NCBI RefSeq assembly: GCF_002078875.1
Contig: NC_034410.1
Span: 85,045,947 to 85,109,946, forward strand
Source: Numida meleagris
Lineage: Eukaryota; Chordata; Aves; Galliformes; Numididae
Reading direction: 5' to 3'
DNA: 64,000 nt
Made by a program: the position numbers and the translations under genes. The notes under the pieces were generated by a model. That model saw only the letters and a program-made list of their open reading frames with translations, was not told where the DNA came from and searched no databases. Positions 12,500 through 22,300 of the stretch are shown here, in pieces; within the stretch, counting starts at the first letter, position 1; each line of letters starts with the position of its first letter.

Positions 12500-13798
12500 T
12501 TGTTGCAGACTAGTCTGTTTTTATTTACAATTAGATATATAAATTAGTAAAGAATTCTCGTTAAACAACCAAAGATTGTATAACCATCAACGTTTCAAAT
12601 AAAAACCAGGCAAAATTTATTTACAAAAAGTTCAGATTCCATTGCAATACAACTTGCATAAATTACTAGAAGCTTTATATCGTTACAAAAATAAATATCA
12701 AATTTGTTTCCACTTTGTAAGGACTCAAGTTCTCCAATCACGTCTTTATTATCTCTACTGTATACATCTTTTACAAATAAATTTTACAATAAATCCTATC
12801 ACACCTATCGAATATATACCGTGGCAATGAAGTGATCAATTCGAGATATCCTGAGAAAAACAGATCTGTTTTCAAAAGTCACACGTACATTGGGGAAACT
12901 ATACTATACCAGCAAACTCACATTATGTCCAACAAAATTCTGGTTTAATAATTAGAGTCTGAAGATTTAATAGTGCTCTGTGGTCTTCTTTTATACAGTG
13001 GCACAAGATGTGATCCGGATTTAGAGATTTGTTATATATATTAGCTCAGGGAGAGATGATGGCTTGCTGACTTTTTTCAAAGCAATTGTGACACCTACCT
13101 GTGGACCAAGGAAAAAACCAGATCATCCAAAAATCCTTCAATTACACACTAACGCCATTAAACTCGAAAAATAATGGAAGGAAGGCAAAACTCTTACTCA
13201 TCTACCTTTATTTTTTCTAACAAAAAATTGGAAAAAGTATCGACAAGGTGATTTTTGTTTGTTTGTTTAGCCCTAGGTAATGGAGGTATTAAGAGTGGCA
13301 TTGATAGCCAGGCAAGGGGCAAGTCACAGACAACACACCCTGCTGAAATGCATGTGGATCTCTGATAATCATCCCTTCTGATTTCAAATACGCAATCGCC
13401 GTGAAACCTCACTTAAAATGTGCCATTGCAGCACTGCCACGTGAGCGCAAGAACTTTGTTCCTGAACAACAAAACCTTCAAAAATATTCTTTCCAGCTCA
13501 CTTTCCATAGCATTTAAATAGTCCTTACAGGTTTGCCTCACACAAGCAAAGAGTACGCGAGGTGAAGGAGGTCTAACTTGACTTTAAAACAGAGACGAAC
13601 ACGAGAAAGAAAGGCTGTAATAAGAGGCTTAAAAATAGCAGAAAAGAGTGTCTTACTCTGTAATCAGAGCCTCATGTAATGAAGCAAGAAATTAACACTA
13701 AGCAAGTCTCGATCTGCGCGCTGTCTTAGACCTGGTGCCAAATGATCAGCGTAATAGAAAACGCTCTCACTTACTTGCATTGCTGCGTGATTGTACTT
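12500..13798 (-). other. IRX2: Probable IRX2 3' UTR
   Basis: AT-rich sequence after the stop codon with no coding potential. Minus-strand AATAAA signals occur at 13212-13207, 12750-12745, 12621-12616 and 12525-12520. The last is followed by a U/G-rich stretch on the minus strand (about 12506-12485), as expected downstream of a cleavage site, so I place the main end near 12500. The nearer signals could give shorter isoforms. The end is inferred, not shown. Confidence 0.5.
12520..12525 (-). terminator. Candidate distal polyadenylation signal of IRX2
   Basis: Canonical AATAAA on the minus strand, with a GU-rich element about 15-40 nt downstream. It would give a 3' UTR of about 1.3 kb. Competing signals lie at 12616-12621, 12745-12750 and 13207-13212. 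Confidence 0.45.
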
Positions 13799-13842
13799 CT
13801 ATAGGTATGGTTGTACTCCTACTGTGCAGACTTCAGTGGGAT
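13799..13842 (-). CDS. IRX2: IRX2 terminal coding exon (about 14 codons)
   Basis: After the acceptor TTTGACAG ending at 13843, the frame reads [14 protein letters not shown] and stops at TAG 13801-13799. The CTV and GVQPYL residues agree with the remembered mammalian IRX2 C-terminus, which ends in the same VQPYL. The first codon is completed by the G at 14561. The coding part is 44 nt, and the rest of the exon is 3' UTR. Confidence 0.9.
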
Positions 13843-16800
13843 CTGTCAAAATATAACCGTCAGTTAGTCACAGGACACAGCCAGCTAACCAGATTATACA
13901 CCGCGCACACGGCCCAGCGCTCGCTCACGCAGAAGTCAGAGCTGAGTCCTTTCAAAGACTGGGCCATGTTCCATCTCTGCCCTTGCCTCGAGTATTACGC
14001 ATGTACACAAATAAATGCATCAGGATAAGCTGACGGTTATATTAGCATAAAACTTTTTATAAAAAGAAGAAGAAAAAGAAAAAAGAGCTAAAAATGTCAC
14101 ACTCCACAAAATTTTATGTCCAAGGTGAGCAATTACCCAAACCCAAAGCTGCAGAAACCGTGAGAATACTGGCAACAAAGAGAGCAAAACCAGTCTGTCG
14201 AAAATAATAATAATAATAATAATAGTAATAATAATAATAATAATAAAGTTAACAACACCCTCGCTCTCTGGGTATCTTTAGTATTTAGTTTTCCTTTTTA
14301 AAATAGCATGAAAAGCTGTGTCTGCAGCATGCAGGAGTGATCTAAAAGTCGTCATTTACGTAGCAGGTACCGCTTTGCCAGGGACATGCAATTTTAATCC
14401 CCGGATTACGCTGCTGCCCATCTTCAGCTCTCGGCCGGTGGCAACGGTGATCGAGCGCAGTGTTTTGTCCAAAGTATTCACAGCGAATGGGGAATTTACA
14501 GTGGGCGGGGAGGGGGGACGAGGGGCAGGCGAAGGAAAGCGGTAAAAAGAATGCACCTACCTTTCTTAGAGTCATAACTAGAGGGCCTGTAATGTTGTTC
14601 AAGCTGGTTAGTGATCGTTTTCAAAGAGTCACTGCTCTGCTTGTGGACAGAGCTGGCATTTAGGACAGTCTGACTGAGTCCCTCGTTTGAAGCCACTGCC
14701 GCCGAGTTGTATCTTAGGATCCCCTGGCTCTGGAGAGCGTTAAAGTTCCCATAGTTTGTGTAATTGCTATAAAAAGGTGAGGTGTAATAAATATGCCTCC
14801 CCAGGAGGGAGGAGGGCGAGTAGGCAGCGCTGTGCGGGGCGGAGGCGGGGGTGGCCGAGGCCAATGCCGCCGGCGGGCAGCCTTGGCCCAGGTTCTGGCT
14901 CTTGAGGTCCGAGGTGGCGATTTCGGCCAGCGACCAGAGCTTGGGCTTGCTGGCCGGCGTCGGGGGCCCGGGGGAGGCGCGGCCGCCCAGCGCCGCCTTG
15001 CTGGCGCTGCGGGCGGCGTCGGCGTGCGGGTGGCCGAGCAGAGGGGCCTCCACGGCGGCCAGCGGCGAGGAGGTGGCTGGCTTGGCCGGCGGGTCGCGCT
15101 CCCCGCCGCCGCCGTCGTCCTCCTCGATGTCCTCCTCGTCATCGTCCTCGTCTTCCTCTTCTTCCTCGATGTCCTCGTACTTGTCCTTGCACTCCGAGCC
15201 CGACTCGCAGAGGGGGTCGCCGGCCCTGCACGGCAGCTTCTCGCCGTCCGACTCGGCGGAGCACGAGTGGTCCGTTAGCGAGTCCACTTGCAAGCTGATC
15301 CCTGCGGGGTCGGGGGCACAGAATGAGACACAGTGGGCTGGGGCGGCCGCCGCGGCCTCGCCGTATCACCACCTTCCTACGCAGGGTCACCCGTCCCCCC
15401 GGGCCGGCGCCCCCCGCCCGCCCCCGGCCCTCCCCGGCACCGTCACACCGGGGCTACGGGACGGGACGGAGCTCACTTTGGGGTCCCCGCCGCCCGCTCC
15501 CGGAGCCAATCCGCCTTCCCCGGGGCGCCCTCACTCCCCCCCGGGCCCACCTTCGTCCTCGGCGGAGGTCTCATTGCTTTCGGGTATCTTGTCGGGGCTC
15601 TCCTCCTTACTCCTCGCCCCATCGCCTTCGTCGTCGTCTTCATCCTCACTCTTGTTCCGCGGGGCCCACGTCATCTTATTCTCCTTCTTGAGGCGGCGGC
15701 GGGCGTTGGCGAACCAGGTGGAGACCTGGGTGAGGGTCATCTTGGTGATGATGGCCAGCATGATCTTCTCGCCCTTGGTGGGGTAGGGGTTCTTGCGGTG
15801 CTCCTGCAGCCAGGCCTTCAGCGTGGCCGTGGCGTCGCGGGTGGCGTTCTTCCTGTACGCGGGGTCGTTGAGCTGGTAGGGGTAGGCAGGGCTGCCGTAC
15901 GGGTGGTAGCTGATGGCCCCGGTCATCCCCGTCGTATGGGCGTCGTAAGGGGAGCCCTGGACAGAACAAAACGGTGGGGATGGCAATTTGTTACTGCTGA
16001 GAGCCATTAGGGAGTTGTCAACGCGAGATCGGCGGTTATGTTTGTATTTCCCCGGGACGGTGTCTTGCATCCATATTCTATGAGGGGTAAAGCGGCACCC
16101 AAAGGCGTAAAGACGGGACCCCCCCCTCCTCCTCCGCCACACGCGCTTAAAATCGGCGATGTTTTAATCTTTCTGATTAATTTCAGCTCCTCGTAATTGA
16201 ATATTTCCCAATATCGAGTTTGAACCGCGCAGACATTTTAAAGGCCCTACAGGTAACGTCTTGATATCTACATTTCTCTCAGAGGTTCAAAAGATGTTTC
16301 CTTTTTTGCTATAGAAAATACAACAAAGCCGCCACTTAGCAATTCACTGCACTAATGCATTGCAAATCCAATTTGCAAATCAGAAGATATGCACCGTTTC
16401 GAATTGTTCAAATGCGATGTAATTAGCATTTTAATTCGCCCTTTAACGTTCAAATTGCGCTTATTTAAGGCTGCATAATGGGAGAAAAGTTAAAGATATC
16501 GCGGAGGAACTCGTTAACTTCCCGCACAGCCCCGAACCCCGCGGAACGGCGGCCCACGGGCAGAGCAGCGCCCGATCTCCCGCACAACTCCCAACCCGCT
16601 GCAACTTCCAGCCGACTGGAAAACAAGCGCAGCCCCCAGCTCCCTCTCACCGCCCCGAACAGAGCACGACATCGATGCCCCGCGCTTTGCGAGCAGAAAG
16701 CGAGGGGCTGCCCCGCTGCCGCCCCCTCCTCACGTCGCTTCGGCGGCTCCGGGCTGAGATTCCGGGTGCGGGGCTTTGTGTGTGCGGGCGAGCTCCGCGC

Positions 16801-17224
16801 CCGACCCTCTCTGTGCGTATATAAAACTCTACGGCCATCTAGCCGTGCACCTAATGTACGTAGTTTACGGTTTTATTTATATAGTTTATGCGCATAACAC
16901 ACACACGCGATTGCAAACGCTCCTTTTAACTAATAAGAAGAAAGTGAAATCCGAAACTGCGGCCACCACAACCATCTTGGGCTTAAGCGGAGCTCCCAGA
17001 TCGCAAACAGATGCTCCTTTTCATTCCTAAAATCCAGTTAAACCATTAGCACAAAACACGCTGAAAGTAAATCAAACCACACGGGGATAAAGCCCACAGC
17101 GCCTCGAAGCACCAACTTAAAAAGAGAGAGGGGAAGAAAAAAAAAACAGGGAAAAAGAAAAAAGAAAAAAGGAAAGAAATCCTCCTGTATCCTACCACAG
17201 CGAAAATAGAGGGAAAAAAAAAAA

Positions 17225-17255
<31 letters not shown>

Positions 17256-17854
17256 GAAAGCGAGGGGGGGGGGGGCGCGGGGGGAATGGAAGCACCGATC
17301 CCGACTGACCGAGAGATCCGACTGCGCGGCTCCGCGCCGAGGCCCCCGCCGGCCCCGCGCTCGGCCGCGGCGCTTAGAGAGGCGGCCCCGGCCCCGCTCC
17401 GCTCCGCTCCGCTCCGCGCGGCTCCGGCGGCCACGGACGAGAGCGGGCTGCGGGGCGGCGCTGGAGGAGCGGAGGCGGCGGCGGCGCGGGGCCTCCGGGC
17501 GGCCGTGTCGGGGAGTGATGGTGAGTGTGTGAGGAGAGAGGCTGAAGATGATGAGGAGGATGAGAATGCGGATGCTAATGAAGAAGGAGAGGGTTTCTCT
17601 TCGGTAGTTACCATGTAGGAGGGGAATCCCGTGGCGGGGTCTGTGGAGTACTGGAGCGGGCTGGTGAAGCCTGTGGCCGCCGCCTGGGCGGTGAAAGCTG
17701 CCGATCCCGGGTAAGGGCTGAACGCCGAGCCCGACGAAGACCTGGCCAGCTCCTCGCTCCTGGGGGCCGCCAGCGCCGACGCCCCGTACGCCGGGCAGGA
17801 GTACAGAGCCAGCGAGCCGGGGGGCTGGTAGAGGTAACCCTGAGGATAGGACAT
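13799..17854 (-). CDS. IRX2: Iroquois homeobox protein IRX2, complete CDS in four exons
   Basis: Join of 17854-17612, 15956-15551, 15301-14561 and 13842-13799 (minus strand), 1434 nt including the stop, 477 residues; human IRX2 is of similar length. The protein opens with [10 protein letters not shown], the IRX2/IRX5-type N-terminus. A TALE homeodomain lies at about residues 112-175, with the three-residue-extended loop and recognition helix [11 protein letters not shown] (W162, N165). An acidic run occupies about 260-279 and the Iro box ([10 protein letters not shown]) 340-349; the C-terminus is VQPYL. Residues just after the homeodomain ([12 protein letters not shown]) and the stretch [36 protein letters not shown] fit IRX2 better than IRX5, IRX1 or IRX4, from memory of the family. 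IRX proteins are nuclear transcription factors that bind ACANNTGT-like sites and pattern neural, limb and heart tissue. All introns are GT-AG with consistent phases 0, 1 and 1. No frameshift or missing key residue is seen. Confidence 0.96.
13843..14560 (-). other. IRX2 intron 3
   Basis: A 718-bp GT-AG intron of phase 1. It holds a trinucleotide microsatellite at 14202-14246. The part next to the donor (14400-14530) is CpG-containing. No separate gene is seen. Confidence 0.9.
14202..14246. repeat. (AAT)n microsatellite in IRX2 intron 3
   Basis: About 14 AAT units interrupted once by AGT. It lies inside the intron and is likely length-polymorphic. Confidence 0.9.
14561..15301 (-). CDS. IRX2: IRX2 coding exon 3, acidic region and Iro box
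   Basis: Encodes residues 217-463 and the first base of codon 464. The acceptor CAG ends at 15302; the split codon GGG gives the glycine in [12 protein letters not shown]. It contains the acidic run around 15180-15117, an Ala/Pro-rich middle, [16 protein letters not shown] (Iro box, residues 340-349) and the [15 protein letters not shown] block typical of IRX C-terminal halves. The donor after AAG AAA G is GTAGGT at 14560-14555. Length 741 nt, so the phase is 1 at both ends. Confidence 0.95.
15302..15550 (-). other. IRX2 intron 2
   Basis: A short (249 bp), very GC-rich GT-AG intron of phase 1, between the homeodomain exon and the acidic/Iro-box exon. It is part of the CpG-rich gene body. Confidence 0.9.
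15551..15956 (-). CDS. IRX2: IRX2 coding exon 2, TALE homeodomain
   Basis: Encodes residues 82-216 plus the first base of codon 217. The acceptor CAG is at 15959-15957 after a pyrimidine-rich stretch, and the exon starts GGC TCC CCT TAC ([10 protein letters not shown]). It contains the whole homeodomain, from [20 protein letters not shown] to [17 protein letters not shown], followed by an acidic linker [11 protein letters not shown]. The donor is GTGGGC at 15550-15545, phase 1; it is a weak match after the GT. Confidence 0.95.
16140..16485. promoter_or_regulatory. Candidate intronic enhancer in IRX2 intron 1
   Basis: A unique AT-rich block within a GC-rich gene. It has several TAAT/ATTA homeodomain-type cores, two closely spaced octamer-like sites (16359-16367 and the palindrome ATTTGCAAAT at 16371-16380) and no repeat character. 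That makes it a candidate conserved non-coding element. Conservation was not tested. Confidence 0.4.
17223..17275. repeat. (AG)n microsatellite and G-run in intron 1
   Basis: The plus strand reads AG repeats at about 17226-17258, interrupted by one AGCG, then a run of 12 G at 17264-17275. In the IRX2 transcript this is a C-run followed by CU repeats, about 350-385 nt inside intron 1. Confidence 0.9.
17612..17854 (-). CDS. IRX2: IRX2 coding exon 1
   Basis: Encodes residues 1-81, [10 protein letters not shown] to GFPSYM. The start ATG is at 17854-17852, with G at -3, and matches the known family start. The exon ends with ATG followed by donor GTAACT at 17611-17606, phase 0. The open frame continues past the donor into intron 1, but the sequence there is low complexity and unlike IRX proteins. 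Confidence 0.95.
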
Positions 17855-17977
17855 GGCTTGCGCTGGCGAGCACAGGAGCAGGGAGGGGGCGAGGGTGACC
17901 GGCCCTGCTGCTGCCGCTGCTCCCGGCGCTGCTTTCGTGCTCTCCCTCTCTCCCGCCCTCCCTCTCTCTCTCTCCCT

Positions 17978-18011
<34 letters not shown>

Positions 18012-18720
18012 CCCTGTTGGCTCTGTGCAGTTATGTAGAGAATCGGAATTGTTATATGCTCCCCCCCATGCGCACCCGCTCAGAATAAAAACAAACAGGA
18101 GGAAAAAAAAATAATAAAAGAACAACCACCCGCCCCCCCCCTCCCCAAAATAAAAGGGAAAATAAATCGAGCGGTCAGAAATCCAACCGGGAGGGGAAGG
18201 GCATTGGGAGGGACGGAGGAGGAGAGGGTTAATAGAGTGAGAGAAAGGGAGAGGAGCAGAAAGGGAGAGGGAGGGAGGGACGGAGAGAGAGAGAGAGAAA
18301 AGCGAGCCCCCGAAATCAGAAAAGTGGCTGCTGCTGCATATGGAGTTCTCCCAGCCAGCCAGCCAGCTCCCCCAGCGCCTGCGAGCTTGAATTTTGGGGG
18401 AAGTATAGAGTCTGAAGTGAAGAGTTGAGGGAAGGAGCACTCGAGTTTCTGAGGGACATTGGAAAGCAGAGCTGTCCGTCAGCGCCGCTCATCTGCATAG
18501 CGCGGCGGACCCGCCCCCTCCCGCTCCGGCCCCGTCTCCTCCCGCGGCCGGGAGGCAGCAGCAGCAGCAGCAGCAGGCAGGCAGCGAGCGCCGCTTTGTA
18601 CTGCGAGGCAGCTCGCGGCTGCCAGCACACGGCCGGAGCTCAGCGCCCGCGCCGCTCCTCGCCGGACTCTCCTTCACGCGGGTTCTGTATCCACGCGGGG
18701 GACAAAAAAATTATACATGT
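17855..18720 (-). promoter_or_regulatory. IRX2: IRX2 5' UTR and CpG-rich promoter region
   Basis: This is the sequence directly upstream of the start codon. CpG density is high next to the ATG and again at 18480-18700, where there are GC-box-like CCGCCCCC/CGCCCC stretches and a CAG-rich run (18556-18577). No convincing TATA box is seen, which fits a CpG-island promoter with dispersed starts. The transcription start cannot be fixed from sequence. A purine-rich block fills 18195-18305. A divergent transcript on the plus strand is possible because mammalian IRX2 has one, but I cannot show it here. Confidence 0.55.
17957..18009. repeat. (CT)n microsatellite in the IRX2 5' UTR
   Basis: CT repeats on the plus strand, uninterrupted at about 17981-18009 with a shorter tract at 17962-17974. 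In the IRX2 mRNA this reads as GA repeats about 105-155 nt upstream of the AUG. Confidence 0.9.
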
Positions 18721-20279
18721 GACAGATGCGTACATCCCTTCAGACACGCACTCGCTGGAGAGCCGCACACGCGCACGGATCCTCTGTGCGTTTGCACGCG
18801 TGTGAGTGCACAGAGCCAGGTTCGACGGAGCACGAGGGGATGGCGCTTGGTAAAAGTGCTGCCCTATATGGCAGGAGAGGAGAGCTCAGACGGCCACATC
18901 CAGGATCGCGCGCCGTTCCTGGCAGCAGAGCTCTACAGTTGTATAAGTTGCCACGAACAGGCAGGAGCGAGGCATGGAGCGCGTTTGCACACGAAGGGAA
19001 AAAATGCTCAGCTTTCTTTCATTTCTGTCCTTCCTGGTGCGGTGCGCGGGGAGAGGCCCGGGGGGCTCCTTCCGGGGGGCTCGCTGCTCCCTTCCCCCCA
19101 TTGCAGTCCGGGGAAAGCTCCCGGAATACGATCACGGTGTAATTGATTTCCCAAATAACGTAATCTCTTCCTCTCTTCCTTTGGCCCTGGCCGCCATCAG
19201 CTCCGCTCCAGCCCCAGATACAGGAGGACGAGACGAACGCGCCGCTCTTTCCTTCTTAATACGGATATAAATATGTACATACACGCACATCAGCGGGTGC
19301 GTGCGTTCACTTTTCAATGACCAGCCCACAGGGACTTTCAGACACCCTGCGCTAGACACGCACCAGAGCTCCGGCCTTCGGCTCCCGGGGCGAGCGGCGC
19401 TGTCCCCTTACCCCCCGCATCCCCGGATATCTCCGCCCGAGGGCACCGCGCTGGGCCCGGCCCGCGGCCCTGGGCCCCCTCACCCCGTGCCGCCCGCAGG
19501 TGGGAGCGGGGGCGATGGGAGCCTCAGCCCTTCAGCCTCACTGAGCATAGGATGAGGAGCCCCCGTGCTTCTGGGAGGTGGGGGCGAGGGAGGAACAAAA
19601 CAAAACAAAACAGAAAAGGTTCATCGAACAATGCGTTTTATTTCTGCAGCGTCTATGAGTGAGCAGTTGTCCCCTATTTAACCAAACGTATCGCTGCGCG
19701 TTTGCGGCCGAGTTCAGGGAATACCCGAGGTAATGTCTATTGGGGAGCGCGCAGGTACGCCGAGGAAGCGGCTCGGAGCTGGGAGGAGAGGGTGGCACAA
19801 CCCGGGAGCTGCGGGCGAGCAGGGCAGCCCATTGTTAATCAATTAAACACGCGGCTAATGGAAAAAAATACACGTCGAGAAAGGGCTGCTGCAGTCCCGC
19901 GGACGCAGCGGGGGAAATGCCGTCTGAAAACTCCGCTCAGGCATCGGGATGCCTATGCTGGAGCAATCCGAGCTTCCCGTTTTCCTTCTCTCTCTGATTT
20001 TCTATCCCTTCCCCTTCTTCTGTGAAGCCCACATAACAGTTTGTCCCTGCGCGCAGCAGCAGCAGATATCTGGCCAGCAGGCAGAGGGGTGAATTCCCAC
20101 CAGCTCCATCAGCTCCGGCCTGTGGAAGAGGCAGCCCTGAGCCAGGCAGGTGAGGGGAGGAGGTTAACACCAACAGGTATTTCTTGTCATTAACTCCCGG
20201 CTTCCTGATAGGGGAGTGATAAACCGCTGCTAAACTCACAGCAACAGATTACAGAAAAGAAGCTTCCTTCCCAGCTTGA

Positions 20280-20780
20280 TGATGAATGCGCATATATTAC
20301 ATAAAAATAGAAACTCGAAAAACAAGAGCTTTCTATAAAGCACATTCATATTTCGGTAGTTCTGTGGAATAATCGATATCACGCGATTACATCTGAATAG
20401 TCAATTCCTGTGTTCCGCGCACCGGTTTCTAAGTATATGAGCTCTGCTTTTGAACGGAGCAGCAGCTGGAGAGCTGAAAATGCAAAATTAATTATAACAT
20501 TATAAAGTCATACATGAATCTCTGCAAGTCAACCTGCCCGCCTTGCAAAAAGCACCATACCCTCCGCATTTTGATTTGGGAAGCCAGCTCTGTTCTTTCC
20601 AGCAGGGGTGGTGCGAGCGAGTGTTTAGCTCCGCGAATTGATTGCTTTTAGTTCCTCCTCTTTAATAATTAGTGGAACAATACAGATTGGGAATACAATG
20701 GCCGTTGTGTTTACATTATAACAGGGGATTAATGCTATTAAGTGTGTGTTACAGTTATGACCTGGGAAGAGTACTTAAAT
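20280..20780. promoter_or_regulatory. Candidate upstream enhancer with SOX- and FOX-like sites
   Basis: A unique AT-rich block 2.4-2.9 kb upstream of the IRX2 ATG. It carries ATTA cores, a palindromic ACAATGGCCGTTGT (20695-20708; two facing SOX-like half sites) and an adjoining TGTTTACA forkhead-like site (20708-20715). Function and conservation are inferred. Confidence 0.4.
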
Positions 20781-21549
20781 AAATACCGCGATCCCGGGAG
20801 AATCGATGCAATTCACTTCAGAGTGTGCGGAGATCCGCGCATCCACACACGCACACGCAGATAGGGATCTCCATGCAGAGCCCCACGCAGATCCATGTGT
20901 CACACGCGCAGGTTCACGAGCACCTCCGTGCAATGGTAGCTGCTGTTCCAGCCTCCACCTGCTTCGCTCTGTGAAAATATTTCTGCTTGTGTTTTTGGTG
21001 GGACGAATGTTTAAATGAAGACCATTAGCCCCTTCCTCCAAACACAAAGAGCAACAGATTATATTTCTGATGCTTTAATTTCTGCGGTCCCCAAATCAAT
21101 GTTTTATATACAGAAATGGGGTTAATTTCTCAATCAGGGATGAATGAATGGGGCAATATACTCTCAATTCAAAAGGCGAGTTCTCACGTTGGTTTGATTT
21201 GCATCATTTTTGTCGGGCTTCAGATTTACCCACTGCGAGGCGACGCTCTGCGTTTTGTTTCCACGATTACACCAAGAATTTGGCTCTGCACAGAGCGGGG
21301 AGCTGCTCTGGGCACTGAGACAGTCCTGGGCTAAGTCTCCGCGCGGAACTAGCGAGAAAACCGTGTCCGTAACGCTTTTAAACATCGCTCAGTGTACGTG
21401 GTTGTGTTCAACTTCTCTCCGGAGTTCTCCCGGTTGGGATCCGAACGCCTTTCGCAGGGAATGGGGCTTTCATCTGCCCGCTCCTCAGCTGAAATCTTAT
21501 TTTCCCATTGTAATACTAATAAAATGCCGTCTAACTTGCGCTGTCAAAC

Positions 21550-21700
21550 AGTAAAATAGTATTACACGCACTTTTTATTGGTAATAACTGTGGCAAATTA
21601 ACGTGCCTACACAGAGACATTAAGGCTTTTACGCAGTGCGTTTTTTATTTGAATCGTCTATTCATTAGGTCAGCGTTTACCTTCCTAGATTTTAAGCGCT
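21550..21700. promoter_or_regulatory. Candidate conserved non-coding element
   Basis: A unique block with TTTTTATTGG and TTTTTTATTTG motifs that resemble posterior HOX/CDX sites, plus ATTAGGTCA, which resembles a nuclear-receptor half site. No repeat or coding signal is seen. Confidence 0.3.
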
Positions 21701-22129
21701 GCTCTCTCCTTGTCTTCTTTTAATTCACTTTGCTCCGTCCAGCACAGCTGAGCAGGGAGCCGAGAGCCTTCCATACCCCTTGCCCCTTCCCAGCTATCGC
21801 TCACCGCCCTCCTGGGAGGCAGGTTTTGCGCTTAGCCATTTCTGAGCTACCTCTCCCCAGCGCGAGGGAGTGAAGTTTTCGGGCGGTGAAGTCGGACGCC
21901 AAAGGAGAGCGGCCGCTCCCCGCTGCGCTCCCCCCGCTCTGCGCTCTGCTCGCTCCGTGCGCGCACGGCTGCGCGGGGCCCGGCGCTCGGTGCCAGTGTA
22001 CTCGCGGCCCCGCTCCCCGACATGTCATCCGGGGAGGGCAAGGCAGCGCAAAGCAGCGCGAATCGCGCTGGCGCGGAGGAGATTTCCCTGCCTCAGGAAG
22101 GTTCCCCGCGGCCCGGAAAGGCGCTCACG

Positions 22130-22300
22130 CCCATCGCCCGGACAATGCCGGTTACCCAATTGCCGTGACACCGGTCCCAGCAACTTTTGAAGCAGAGCGA
22201 AGTGGAACTTGGTGGGATTTGGAGATGCAACACAATGCGCAGCACAAACGGTTTCCTGTGACATAACCACACAATGGGCTGGGAACGCTTTCTCCTTTCT
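22130..22300. promoter_or_regulatory. Candidate conserved non-coding element
   Basis: Unique sequence with AACCACA (RUNX-like), GTTTCCTGTG (ETS-like) and two ACAATG/CAATGG SOX-like cores, between two CpG clusters. Weak evidence, based on composition only. Confidence 0.25.

Larger units (their letters stand above)
15957..17611 (-). other. IRX2 intron 1
   Basis: A 1655-bp GT-AG intron of phase 0. It is compositionally split: a GC-rich part near exon 1 with AG-repeat and poly-G tracts (17223-17275), a CpG-rich middle (16500-16800), and an AT-rich unique block (16140-16480) that looks like a regulatory element. Confidence 0.9.

Noticed and set aside
14851..15786. 311-codon plus-strand frame opposite IRX2 exons 2 and 3
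   Set aside because: An antisense shadow of GC-rich coding sequence: Ser runs mirror the Asp/Glu codons, and no family similarity is recognised.
13842..17854. IRX5 or IRX4 as the identity of the homeobox gene
   Set aside because: The homeodomain is shared, but residues after it, the acidic DSLTDHSC block and the VQPYL end fit IRX2; IRX5 and IRX4 differ there as I recall them.
17046..18440. 464-codon open frame on the minus strand across the IRX2 5' UTR, exon 1 and intron 1
   Set aside because: It is out of frame with IRX2 and made of low-complexity Ser/Leu/Arg/Pro runs from CT and GC repeats. It is a shadow frame.
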